Source: Gemmatimonadota bacterium (GTDB lineage: Bacteria > Gemmatimonadota > Gemmatimonadetes > Longimicrobiales > Gaopeijiaceae). From it: a stretch of DNA of 10,243 nt. The position numbers and the translations under genes are program-made. Below the pieces are notes generated by a model. It ran no database searches. It was given only the letters and a program-made list of their open reading frames with translations, and was not told the origin of the DNA. The stretch spans positions 1 to 10,243 of the forward strand of contig JACQVC010000162.1 of the NCBI GenBank assembly GCA_016209995.1, read 5' to 3'. Below are positions 1 to 7,202 of the stretch, in pieces (the stretch's first letter is position 1; every line of letters begins with the position of its first letter).

Positions 1-346
1 CTTCGCGCTGGTCCGCCAGCTCGGTCATTGGCGCCTGGCCAGCGCCGGCTCGAGCCCGCCCGAGGGTGAGATGCGGATGGAAGCCGCGTGCCTCTCGGGC
101 AAAGCCCAGTGGCGACAGCTCCCCCTCCACGTAGTCCTGCAGAGCGCGCAGCTCCGCCGAGGCTTCCATCCGATACAGCGTCTGCCGCACGGCAGGCTCC
201 GCTACGTCCAGCTCCTGGAGGGCATGAACCAACCACAACCCGGGAAGCTCACCGCCCCTGCCCCGGCCGTAGAACCCGAAACTCGAGTAGATCAGACTGG
301 ACGTCCGGTGTGATGCGATAGTTGACAGAATTTCGTCTGTAGACAT
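1..346 (-). CDS. PaaX-like N-terminal winged helix joined in frame to a ThpR/LigT C-terminal domain (partial, runs off left edge)
   Basis: Reading leftwards from the ATG at 344-346, 115 codons stay open to the window edge. Residues 15-66 (SSLIYSSFGFYGRGRGGELP, then a helix-turn-helix with AVRQTLYRMEAS) match the start of PaaX-family repressors, which open with a SLI..FG.Y...RGGE segment and a winged helix ending in VR..L.R. From about residue 66 the pattern changes to LQDYVEGELSPLGF, then FHPHLTLGR (H92-x-T94), the signature of the second HxTx catalytic motif of RNA 2',3'-cyclic phosphodiesterase (ThpR/LigT, 2H superfamily). The N-terminal half of ThpR with the first HxTx motif is missing, as is the rest of PaaX. 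ThpR opens RNA 2',3'-cyclic phosphates; one HxTx motif alone should be inactive. No clear Shine-Dalgarno sequence precedes the ATG, but the PaaX-like start fits it. It may be a real fusion, a deletion scar or an assembly chimera. Confidence 0.65.
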   Translation of the reverse strand, partial: MSTDEILSTIASHRTSSLIYSSFGFYGRGRGGELPGLWLVHALQELDVAEPAVRQTLYRMEASAELRALQDYVEGELSPLGFAREARGFHPHLTLGRARAGAGQAPMTELADQRE

Positions 347-386
347 GGGGTGTAGCTCAAGAGCCCAAGGTCTCGAGTTGGCAACC

Positions 387-497
387 CTAGACGATGGCCT
401 CGAGGACCAGGAAGAACAGAGCGACGATGGTCAGGAGACACGCGCCACCGACCAGCATGGCGTCCATAGTCCGGACCACCTTGGTGCGAAACGACAT
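387..497 (-). CDS. small single-pass membrane protein, 36 residues, function unknown
   Basis: The frame beginning MSFRTKVVRTMDAM carries a short basic N-terminus (R4, K6, R9) followed by about 20 hydrophobic residues (residues 14-33, LVGGACLLTIVALFFLVLEA) and ends at a TAG. That layout predicts one membrane helix with a cytoplasmic N-terminus. An AGAGGG sequence lies 4 bases before this ATG, which is why it is preferred over an in-frame ATG at 513-515 (MTEEGT, 42 residues) that lacks one. Nearly every third codon position is G or C, as in the neighbouring real genes. It is 40 bases upstream of the PaaX-ThpR gene on the same strand and could be cotranscribed with it. I do not recognise a family; the length recalls small subunits such as KdpF, but the sequence does not match that family well enough to claim it. 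Confidence 0.45.
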   Translation of the reverse strand: MSFRTKVVRTMDAMLVGGACLLTIVALFFLVLEAIV

Positions 498-528
498 GGT
501 ACCCTCTTCTGTCATGGGTGCTTCGCGA

Positions 529-547
529 CCGGCGCGACGCGCGCCGG
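529..547. other. perfect 8-bp GC hairpin in the leader of the small membrane gene
   Basis: CCGGCGCG at 529-536 and CGCGCCGG at 540-547 form a perfect stem around the 3-base loop ACG. It sits 31 bases upstream of the 36-residue gene's ATG on the minus strand. No run of T follows on either strand, so it is not a standard intrinsic terminator. It could be a leader structure or a protein-binding palindrome. The rest of 498-729 shows no other convincing feature. Confidence 0.35.
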
Positions 548-729
548 ATCCAGCGACCGCCGTGCCGCCACTTGGTGCACTGTGGATTGGACGGCCATCA
601 CCGTAAAATGGTTTGCTGCCCACGACCCTACGGAGAATCCGGCGTACAGGTTTCGCGGGAAGGGCTAGGAGGCGAGGCAGACAACCGAGCGAGGGTCGCG
701 CGCCGCGCGTGCGGCTGTTTCACAACGAA

Positions 730-762
730 AGAGCGGGCAGGTCGCCGTGACCTGCCCGCTCT
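730..762 (-). terminator. intrinsic terminator of the ankyrin gene
   Basis: AGAGCGGGCAGGTC (730-743) pairs perfectly with GACCTGCCCGCTCT (749-762) around the 5-base loop GCCGT: a 14-bp GC-rich stem. On the minus strand it begins about 25 bases after the ankyrin stop codon and is followed by TTCGTTGTG, a T-enriched though broken tract. Stem strength and placement make this a good Rho-independent terminator. It also separates the ankyrin gene from the small membrane gene further along the strand. Confidence 0.8.
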
Positions 763-787
763 GCTTTGCCTCAGCTTCTGGCAGCTC

Positions 788-2632
788 TCAGCAGGATACG
801 CACCGGTTGTTGTTCTTCGAGCCCAGGGCCTCGAGCAGCCTCAGCGTTGGGAGTATCGGCGTGACGCGTGACACGGGGCCGTTCGCCATGTCGGCGACGG
901 TCTGGTCGCGACGGCTCACGGCGCCGATGTCGGCGCCCCTGGCGAGGAGATACAGAATCAGCTCGTTGTCTCCGCGGGCGGCGGCGTGATGGAGCGGGGT
1001 GTAGCCGTTCTGGTCACGGCTGTTGACGTCAGCACCCATCTCCTCGATGAGATACTTGACGGCGGGCAGCCAGCCGCCGGGCACGTGCCGGTGAGCGTTG
1101 CCCGCGAAGCCCTCGCCGTAACCGACGCCGGAAGCGGCGTGGATCGGGAAGGCCGCCGGTCCGCCGACCGGCACGGGCGGCAAACCCGATGGATCCACCT
1201 TCACTTCGCCGCCACCGGCTTCCGCGCGCACCGGCCTCTGCGACTCGGCCGGCTTGATCGTCGCCAGGTTAGGATCGGCGCCGTACTTCACCAGCAGCCG
1301 CATCGCGTCCACGTCGGTCCCGTACGCGGCGCGCCAGAACGCCGTGGCACCGTACGTGTCCTCGAGACCGCAATTGCGGTTGCCGCAGCCGGTGTACACC
1401 ATGTACCACGGATGCTTGCTGATGCGAGCGTCCGGGTTCGCTCCGGCCTTCAGCAGCGCCTCCATCACGTCCAGATACGTCGCCCTCTGCTGCTCGTGCT
1501 CCTTCGGCTGGGGGAAACGCGTCCGCGGCTGCCAATAGGAGTTGATGGTGGCAAAGAGCGGGGCGGCACCGTTGACCGTGGAAGCCAGATTGGCATCGGC
1601 CCCGCGCTCGATGAGGATCATCGCGACGTCGAACTGACCGTTGATCGTCGCCATCAGCAGCGGGCTGGTGCCGTCGGACGCGCTCACGGTGTTGACGTCG
1701 GCGCCTCCGTCCAGCAGCGCGAGCGTTGCCTCCACGTATCCCTGACGCGCCGCATGCAGCAGGGGCGTCAGACCGCCCAGGTTGGTGACCAGGGCGTTGT
1801 CACCGTCGTCGCCGCCGCCGCGTCCCTCGGGCGCGGGGTCACGCGTTCCGGCCCGATAGATCTCGCGCATGGCCAGGGCCGCGGCCTGGATCTGGCTCGC
1901 GTTGGCCTGCACATCCTCGGTACGTGGCGGTAGGAACGACTCCGAGTTGGGGAGCGTCACACCGAAGGCCGACATGACTTCCTTCTGGCGGCGCGCCGCG
2001 GCCCGATCGACCGCCGCCGCGACGCCCAGATCCATGACTTTCGTGGTCAGCTCCGAGTCCGCCCCGCGCTCGAGCAGCGCCTTGATCGCCGCCGGGCGAT
2101 TGTTCGCGGCCGCGAAAACCAGAGGGGTCTGCTCCCATTGGGACTCGCGCGCGTTCGGATCGGCACCCCGGTCCAACAGTACCGTCACGGTCGCCGCGTC
2201 ACCCGAGGCGGCTGCGAAGTGCAGCGCGGTAGCTCCACTGTTGGTGGTGACCGCGTTCACGTCACTGCCAGCCTCGAGCAACAGCCGCAAGACGGGCGCG
2301 CTCCCGGCCTTGCTGGCGATGTGCAGCGGCGTATAGCTGCCGATGCGGGTCACCGCGCGAACATTCGCGCCAGCGTAGATGAGCATCTCCGCCATCTCCG
2401 CGTCGCCGCGCTCGGCCGCCCAGTGCAGCGCGGTCATGCCATCACCATGGGCGGCGTTCACATCGGCGCCATCCCGCAGCAACGTCCGTACAGCCTCCTT
2501 GTCGCCGCGCATCGCCGCATCGGCGACCGGCGACTCGGGCACGATCGCGACCAGCGACATGAGCGCCACCACGCATAAGGCGCCCGTGATGTCAACTCGC
2601 CAGGTCGAGGTTCGCTGCGCGTTGCCTTTCAT
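788..2632 (-). CDS. exported ankyrin-repeat protein, 614 residues
   Basis: The N-terminus (MKGNAQRTSTWR, then a hydrophobic stretch at residues 16-31 and VADAA near 36-40) looks like a Sec signal peptide, so the protein should act in the periplasm or at the envelope. About eleven ankyrin repeats follow, with the usual TALHWAA, LL..GADVN signatures. The first block is at about 36-198 and the second at 286-585, split by a charged, Gly-rich linker (199-285). Two repeats in the second block carry inserts: 371-390, and 405-427 with GCGNRNC before GATAFWRAAYGTDVDAMRLL, a block I associate with a recurrent acidobacterial ankyrin subfamily. The C-terminus ends NNNRCVSC. Ankyrin repeats bind proteins; the partner here is unknown. 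Start choice: the ATG at 2630-2632 has AAGGGGAG 4 bases upstream and opens the signal peptide, whereas the longer in-frame start at 2692 lacks both. Confidence 0.9.
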   Translation of the reverse strand: MKGNAQRTSTWRVDITGALCVVALMSLVAIVPESPVADAAMRGDKEAVRTLLRDGADVNAAHGDGMTALHWAAERGDAEMAEMLIYAGANVRAVTRIGSYTPLHIASKAGSAPVLRLLLEAGSDVNAVTTNSGATALHFAAASGDAATVTVLLDRGADPNARESQWEQTPLVFAAANNRPAAIKALLERGADSELTTKVMDLGVAAAVDRAAARRQKEVMSAFGVTLPNSESFLPPRTEDVQANASQIQAAALAMREIYRAGTRDPAPEGRGGGDDGDNALVTNLGGLTPLLHAARQGYVEATLALLDGGADVNTVSASDGTSPLLMATINGQFDVAMILIERGADANLASTVNGAAPLFATINSYWQPRTRFPQPKEHEQQRATYLDVMEALLKAGANPDARISKHPWYMVYTGCGNRNCGLEDTYGATAFWRAAYGTDVDAMRLLVKYGADPNLATIKPAESQRPVRAEAGGGEVKVDPSGLPPVPVGGPAAFPIHAASGVGYGEGFAGNAHRHVPGGWLPAVKYLIEEMGADVNSRDQNGYTPLHHAAARGDNELILYLLARGADIGAVSRRDQTVADMANGPVSRVTPILPTLRLLEALGSKNNNRCVSC

Positions 2633-2703
2633 GGGTCTCCCCTTCGGTCCCTGGTTTGTGATGCCGTCCCCCGTGGTGGGACGCCAACCCACTGTACCGC
2701 CTC

Positions 2704-2732
2704 ACGATACCTACGTGCGTCCATGTTGGCAA
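2704..2732 (-). promoter_or_regulatory. sigma-70-like promoter for the ankyrin gene
   Basis: On the minus strand TTGCCA (2727-2732, 5 of 6 to consensus) and TATCGT (2704-2709, 4 of 6) are separated by exactly 17 bases. Transcription would start near 2697, giving a leader of about 65 bases before the ATG at 2632. It implies that the ankyrin gene is transcribed apart from the glycerate kinase gene 169 bases upstream. The alternative ATG at 2692 would lie almost at the transcript start, which further favours the 2632 start. Confidence 0.5.
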
Positions 2733-2801
2733 CGTTCTGGTGTTGCGGCCCCGCGGGAGCGGCGCGGACGCTCGTCTCGGGCCCGCGCCTCTCACGTCGG
2801 C

Positions 2802-4163
2802 TTAGGAGCCGGTCCGCAAGCTCCCAGCCACGAGCACGAGCTGCAGGTCCATCACGTTGGTCCCGGTCGGCCCCGTGACGATGAGGTCGCCCAGGGCGCG
2901 AAAGAACGGGTACGAGTCATTGCGATCCAGCGCCGCCCGAGGATCGAGCCCCGCGCGCCGGGCGCGAGCCAGGGTCGTCCAGGTGGCCAGGGCCCCGGCC
3001 GCGTCGGTCGGTCCGTCGATCCCGTCCGTGCCCATCGAGGCGACGATCACGCCGTCGACGTTCTCGAGCGCCAGTGCGGCGGCCAGAGCCAGCTCCTGGT
3101 TCCGGCCACCCACGCCATCGCCCCGAACGGTAACCACGGTCTCGCCCGCCGCAGCCAGACACGCCGGCGGCGGCAGGGGCACGCCTGAGTCACGAACCCG
3201 TCGCCCGATCTCGGCGAGCGACCGGCCAACCTCCCGCGCCTCGCCGGTCAGCGAGTCGGAGAGGAGGTGCGTCTCATAGCCCAGGACCGCCGCTTCAGCC
3301 AGCGCGGCCGCGGCGGCCGTGCGTCCCCTGCCGACCAGCCTCGCCCTCACCCGGGCGAACGGCCGCTCTCCGCGCTTCGGCGTCTCGGGCACGTCTCCCG
3401 CCCTGCCCGCCTCGAGGTGGTCGCGCACGGCGGGCGGCGCGCTCGCCCACACGCGGTAGCGCTCCAACACATTGATCGCATCGGCGAAGGTGGTCGGATC
3501 CGGCGATACGGGCCCGGAGGCGATCACGTCCAGCGGATCCCCGACCACATCGGAGAGCACCAGTGCCAGCACGTGCGCCGGCGCCGCTTCACGCGCCAGC
3601 TGCCCGCCCTTCAAGCGGTCCAGGTGCTTGCGGACACAGTTGAGGTCCTCGATAGGCGCGCCGGCGGCCAGGAGTTGCGCCGTCACTGTGCGCACGTCGT
3701 GCAGTGTGATGTCGTCCGGCGGAAGCGTCATCAGCGCGGAGCCGCCGCCGGAGAGCAGCAGCAGGATCTGGTCCGAGCGACCCGCGCCGCGCACGAGATC
3801 GAGGACCGCCTGCGCCCCCGCGACGCCCGCCTCATCGGGAACCGGGTGTCCGCCGTGAAACGTCTGCAGGGGTGGTGGCGCAGGTGGGGTCGCGCCCCGC
3901 GGTGCGAGTACGATCCCCTGGGCCACGCGCTCGCCGATCACCGCACGGGCCCCTCGCGCCATCGCCGCCGCAGCTTTGCCCACGGCCACGAGCAGGACGG
4001 AGGAACCGGCGGCGAGGACCTCTTCACGCAATGCGTCGGTGACAAGACGCTCGGGGTCGACCGCCCTCAGCGCCGTGTCGAGGCACCGCCGGGCGTCCCT
4101 GCGCAGACGGACTTCGAGGTCCGTAAGCTCAGTCGTCCCACCCGCTGGTCGTTCGGTCTGCAT
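2802..4163 (-). CDS. gckA: class II glycerate 2-kinase (MOFRL family), 453 residues
   Basis: It phosphorylates D-glycerate with ATP to 2-phosphoglycerate, feeding lower glycolysis from serine-cycle, tartrate, glyoxylate or sugar-acid breakdown; cytosolic. The N-terminal glycerate kinase domain shows GKAAAAM (62-68), GGHPVPD (104-110), SGGGSAL (138-144), NCVRKHLDRLKGG (175-187), LSDVVGDP (203-210) and IASGP (214-218). The C-terminal MOFRL domain shows GVGGRNQELAL (350-360), GTDGIDGPTDAAGA (378-391) and TGPTGTNVMDLQ (430-441). All key family blocks are present and the length is normal. The frame stays open upstream to 4451, but that extension is arginine-rich with no homology pattern, so the ATG at 4161-4163 is chosen although its ribosome site is weak (GAGGACGACGAAG). 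Some databases mislabel this family hydroxypyruvate reductase (TtuD). No glycerate-forming enzyme is adjacent. Confidence 0.93.
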   Translation of the reverse strand: MQTERPAGGTTELTDLEVRLRRDARRCLDTALRAVDPERLVTDALREEVLAAGSSVLLVAVGKAAAAMARGARAVIGERVAQGIVLAPRGATPPAPPPLQTFHGGHPVPDEAGVAGAQAVLDLVRGAGRSDQILLLLSGGGSALMTLPPDDITLHDVRTVTAQLLAAGAPIEDLNCVRKHLDRLKGGQLAREAAPAHVLALVLSDVVGDPLDVIASGPVSPDPTTFADAINVLERYRVWASAPPAVRDHLEAGRAGDVPETPKRGERPFARVRARLVGRGRTAAAAALAEAAVLGYETHLLSDSLTGEAREVGRSLAEIGRRVRDSGVPLPPPACLAAAGETVVTVRGDGVGGRNQELALAAALALENVDGVIVASMGTDGIDGPTDAAGALATWTTLARARRAGLDPRAALDRNDSYPFFRALGDLIVTGPTGTNVMDLQLVLVAGSLRTGS

Positions 4164-4538
4164 CCGCTTCGTCGTCCTCGCGCTCCGCGCCACGGGTCGG
4201 TTTTGTCGCCAGGTGTCGCACGCGCACCGCAACGCATCCCACCACACTGTTGACGTATGCGCGCTACATCCGTGGTCGCGGGTCCACCGGCTTGGGTCTC
4301 CTCCGGCGCGGGCCACTCGGGATGGCACGCGGATAGGAGGCCGCTCGTGGTCGCGGCGAGTGGGACGAGCGTAGCCGGTAACCTCACTCGGGTCAACGCG
4401 ATCCACAACGGCGGCGTTCCCAGTCGCGCTCTCTCGTAGCCGCCAACGCATGTTGGCGGTTCAGCGGTCCCCCCGCTCCGGCCAGCTTGCCGGCGGCGCC
4501 TCCGCCAGCACGAGCTGACTCGGGGCCCGTCACAAGCC
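4164..4538. other. 375-base gap between permease and glycerate kinase genes
   Basis: No gene is assigned. On the minus strand, TTGACC (4391-4396) and TACGCT (4368-4373), 17 bases apart, are a weak promoter candidate for glycerate kinase with a long (~200-base) leader. A minus-strand frame from TTG 4408 or GTG 4387 encodes a basic, hydrophobic stretch ending LLSAC, like a lipoprotein signal, with GC-rich third positions for roughly 45 codons. It has no ribosome site, no ATG, and runs 97 bases into the kinase gene, so it is left uncalled. The strong hairpin at 4438-4461 is listed separately. Confidence 0.4.
4438..4461. other. strong hairpin downstream of the permease gene, possible terminator
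   Basis: CCGCCAAC (4440-4447) and GTTGGCGG (4452-4459) form a perfect 8-bp stem around the tetraloop GCAT, extendable to 10 pairs with one G-T and one A-T pair. It lies about 78 bases past the permease stop codon. Neither side has a T-run, so it is a poor intrinsic terminator; it may stabilise an mRNA end or be a binding palindrome. Confidence 0.35.
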
Positions 4539-7001
4539 CTACTCGTACCGTAACGCTACGATCGGATCGACGCCCGTAGCGCGCCGCGCAGGCACGAAGC
4601 TGGCGAGCAGGCCGACGCCGATGATCACCATGCTGATCGCGATGAAGACCAGGGGATCCTGCGGCGTGACCTCGAACATCAAGATTCTGATGACCCGCGT
4701 GAGCCCGTAGGCCAGCACGAGGCCGACACCCAATCCGAAGGCGATCTGGATCACACCTTGGCGTAGCACCAGCGTGAGCACGTCCTGCGCGCTCGCGCCC
4801 ACCGCCATCCGGATCCCCATCTCCCGGACGCGGCGGCTGACGGAAAACGCCAGCACGCCGTACAGACCCACCGACGCCATGAAGAGGGCCGCGGCTCCGA
4901 AAACGATGAACACCGTTCCAAACACGTAGATGAACCAGGTGTTGAAGCGAATGAATCCGAGCATGGAGTACACCTGGTAGATGGGCAGGTCCGGGTCCAG
5001 TGTGCGTACCTGCTCTCTCACGAGGGGTGCAAGCGCGAGCGCATCACCACTGGCGGTTCGCACTGCGATGCTCAGGAATGACGCATCACGCTGCTGAACC
5101 GGTACGTAGTACTCCGATCGGCTGGTCTCGTCCGGATCGTTGAGCGGCACGCGCAGGTTCGGTGCCACGCCGACGATGGTCAGCCAATCAGGCGTGGTAT
5201 CGGAGGGCTGAGGCGGAGAGGCGCCGGGAACGGGCGTGGTCCCTTCTCGAAAGCGGCGTCCGATTGGATCTTGCCCCGGGAAGTGCGCCTCGGCAAAGGC
5301 CTGATTGATGATGGCCACCGGCGGCGCCTCGGCGTCATCATGGTCGGTGAAGGAGCGGCCGCGGAGCAGCTCGACCTCGAACGTTTGGAAGAAATCCGGC
5401 GTGATCCAGACGCTTCCTGCCCGCGGATAATCCTGCTCGGTCGCGTAGGCTTCCCCCTCGATTGCGATCCTTCCACCTCCCCCACCACCTCCCGGCAGTG
5501 AAGAGACGAGCGCCGCCGCCTGGGCGCCGGGGATGCCCTGCAGGCGGACGAGGAGGTCACGGAAGAACTGCCAGCGGCTAGCGGTATCGGGGTACTCGGT
5601 CGCAAACAGGCCTACGCGCGCCGTGAACACGTTCGCCGTCGCGAACGGGAAATCATAATTCCGCAGCCTGACGATGCTCTTCACCATGAGACCGGCGCCG
5701 ACCAGCAGGGCACACGATAACGCGATCTCGGCGGTGACGAGCACACGGGTCACGCGGCTTCCGCGTACGCTCGAGCTTCCCCGCGTCTCATCCTTGAGCG
5801 TTTCGTTCACGTCCGTCTTGAGCGCCTGGAACGCCGGCGCCGCTCCGGCCACCAGCGCCGTCAACAGCGTGACGCCCAGTACAAAGACCAGCACCGGCAC
5901 GTCGAGCGCAAACTCCATGTAATACGGCTTCCCCACTCCCTGGGTGGCGCCATCGAACAGGCGGATACCGACGTAGGCAATGCCCGTTCCGAGCAGGGCG
6001 CCGCTCGTGGCGAGCACGACTGTCTCGGCGAAAAACGGCAGCACCACTCGGAACGGCGAGGCGCCCAGCGCGGTGCGCACGGCAGACTCCTTGGTGCGCA
6101 GCGTCGCACGGGCCAGCAGCAGATTCGCGACGTTTGCGCACGCGATCAGGAGCACGAAGATCGTGGCGACCTGCATCGCGCCGAACACGGCTACCAGCTC
6201 CGGTCCGGTGTCGTCCTCGATGAAGGTGCGAAACGCCGTCGTCACGCCTTCGTTCGACTTCGGGTACTCTCGCGCCAGACGGTCGGCAATCAGGGCCATC
6301 TCGCGTTCGGCCTGATCCAGCGATACGCCCGGTTTCAGCCGGCCGAAGACGCTGAGCGTGCGCGAGCGTTCCCGGTCGGGCGCTGTAGCACGCTCATCCC
6401 GCTGGGCAATCCACAGGGCCTGGTCCTGCGGAAACATGAACCCGTCTCGCATGACGCCGAGAATGGTGGCCGCCTCACCGTTCACCGTGATGGAACGGCC
6501 GACGATTCCCGGGTCGGATTCGTAGCGGCTGTCCCATACGTCGTGCCCGAGCACGACCGTCAGGGGGGCGCCCGCCGCATCGTCACCCTCGCGGAACGTG
6601 CTTCCCAGCACGGCTCGTTCGCGCAGGAGTGCGAACGCGTTCGCGGACACCCAGGCGCCGTTGTAGCGCTCGGGGCCCTCCGTGCCGCTGATGTTGGCGG
6701 TGCCGCTTCGGAACGCGGCCAGACCCTCGAACGACGTCTGCTGCTCGCGCCAGTCGTAGAAGTCGTGCTGCGTCACCGCCATGGACTGGACGTCCTGGGA
6801 GGGGTTCCTGCGATAGATGAGCGTGAGACGATCGGCTTCCGGCACCCCGAGGCCGCGGAAGAAGACGCCGTAGACGAGACTGAACGAAGTCGTGCAGAGG
6901 CCGATGCCCAGCGCCAGCGTTACGCTGGTGATGATCGCCGAGCTGGGATGCTTCGCGACGGTCCTGGCAGCGAGACGAAGATCGTTCCAGAGCGTTCCCA
7001 T
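4539..7001 (-). CDS. duplicated orphan FtsX/MacB-type ABC permease (ADOP family), 820 residues
   Basis: This integral inner-membrane protein has two tandem copies of the MacB-like unit. TM1 (about 21-47) leads into a periplasmic MacB core (about 50-265), then the first FtsX domain with helices near 272-297, 325-352 and 368-392. A second unit starts with a helix at 427-450, followed by a second periplasmic core (455-680) and FtsX helices near 690-722, 750-778 and 782-804. The FtsX hallmark appears twice: ESAVRTALGAS (305-315) and REMGIRMAVGAS (736-747); the C-terminus ARRATGVDPIVALRYE is typical. Length and duplication match the 'acidobacterial duplicated orphan permease' group. No ATP-binding subunit is encoded in the window, as usual for that group; substrate unknown. 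The ATG at 6999-7001 has AAGGAT about 9 bases upstream. It lacks the extra cytoplasmic N-terminal segment some relatives carry. The second core has seven consecutive glycines (504-510). The 201 bases upstream show no convincing promoter. Confidence 0.92.
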   Translation of the reverse strand: MGTLWNDLRLAARTVAKHPSSAIITSVTLALGIGLCTTSFSLVYGVFFRGLGVPEADRLTLIYRRNPSQDVQSMAVTQHDFYDWREQQTSFEGLAAFRSGTANISGTEGPERYNGAWVSANAFALLRERAVLGSTFREGDDAAGAPLTVVLGHDVWDSRYESDPGIVGRSITVNGEAATILGVMRDGFMFPQDQALWIAQRDERATAPDRERSRTLSVFGRLKPGVSLDQAEREMALIADRLAREYPKSNEGVTTAFRTFIEDDTGPELVAVFGAMQVATIFVLLIACANVANLLLARATLRTKESAVRTALGASPFRVVLPFFAETVVLATSGALLGTGIAYVGIRLFDGATQGVGKPYYMEFALDVPVLVFVLGVTLLTALVAGAAPAFQALKTDVNETLKDETRGSSSVRGSRVTRVLVTAEIALSCALLVGAGLMVKSIVRLRNYDFPFATANVFTARVGLFATEYPDTASRWQFFRDLLVRLQGIPGAQAAALVSSLPGGGGGGGRIAIEGEAYATEQDYPRAGSVWITPDFFQTFEVELLRGRSFTDHDDAEAPPVAIINQAFAEAHFPGQDPIGRRFREGTTPVPGASPPQPSDTTPDWLTIVGVAPNLRVPLNDPDETSRSEYYVPVQQRDASFLSIAVRTASGDALALAPLVREQVRTLDPDLPIYQVYSMLGFIRFNTWFIYVFGTVFIVFGAAALFMASVGLYGVLAFSVSRRVREMGIRMAVGASAQDVLTLVLRQGVIQIAFGLGVGLVLAYGLTRVIRILMFEVTPQDPLVFIAISMVIIGVGLLASFVPARRATGVDPIVALRYE

Positions 7002-7202
7002 GCGAACCGGATCCTTGCAGGGTGGGCGAAGACGTCGGCGACCGAGTGGCCGAACGCATCGGCCTCCCTACGGCTGGTACCGCCAGGGGGTTTCGGAAGC
7101 CTGTGGCTCAGCACACGCTGGCTCGGGCCCGCGGCCGCGCCGCGTAGAATGGACGAAGACCCGGGGCTCCGGGCGGCGCGATCGCTGCGGCGACGGCTGA
7201 AG

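Noticed and set aside
347..420. GGGGTGTAGCTCAAG on the plus strand resembles the start of a tRNA.
   Set aside because: No D-loop GG, no GTTCRA T-loop and no matching acceptor stem follow; it is part of the leader between two minus-strand genes.
587..609. Plus-strand TTGGAC and TAAAAT as a possible promoter.
   Set aside because: The spacer is only 11 bases, too short for sigma-70, and no plus-strand gene follows.
986..1933. A 315-codon plus-strand frame opposite the ankyrin gene.
   Set aside because: It is rich in Arg, His and Gly with no domain pattern, and lies entirely antisense to clear ankyrin repeats. Long mirror frames are expected in GC-rich genes.
4164..4451. N-terminal extension of glycerate kinase to an upstream ATG at 4451.
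   Set aside because: The extra 96 residues are Arg-rich without family similarity, the protein from 4163 is already full length, and the upstream ATG lies in the loop of the 4438-4461 hairpin.
7160..7173. CCCGG-GGCT-CCGGG hairpin as terminator of the MFS gene.
   Set aside because: Only a 5-bp stem with a weak T-containing tail; too weak to call in DNA of this GC content.
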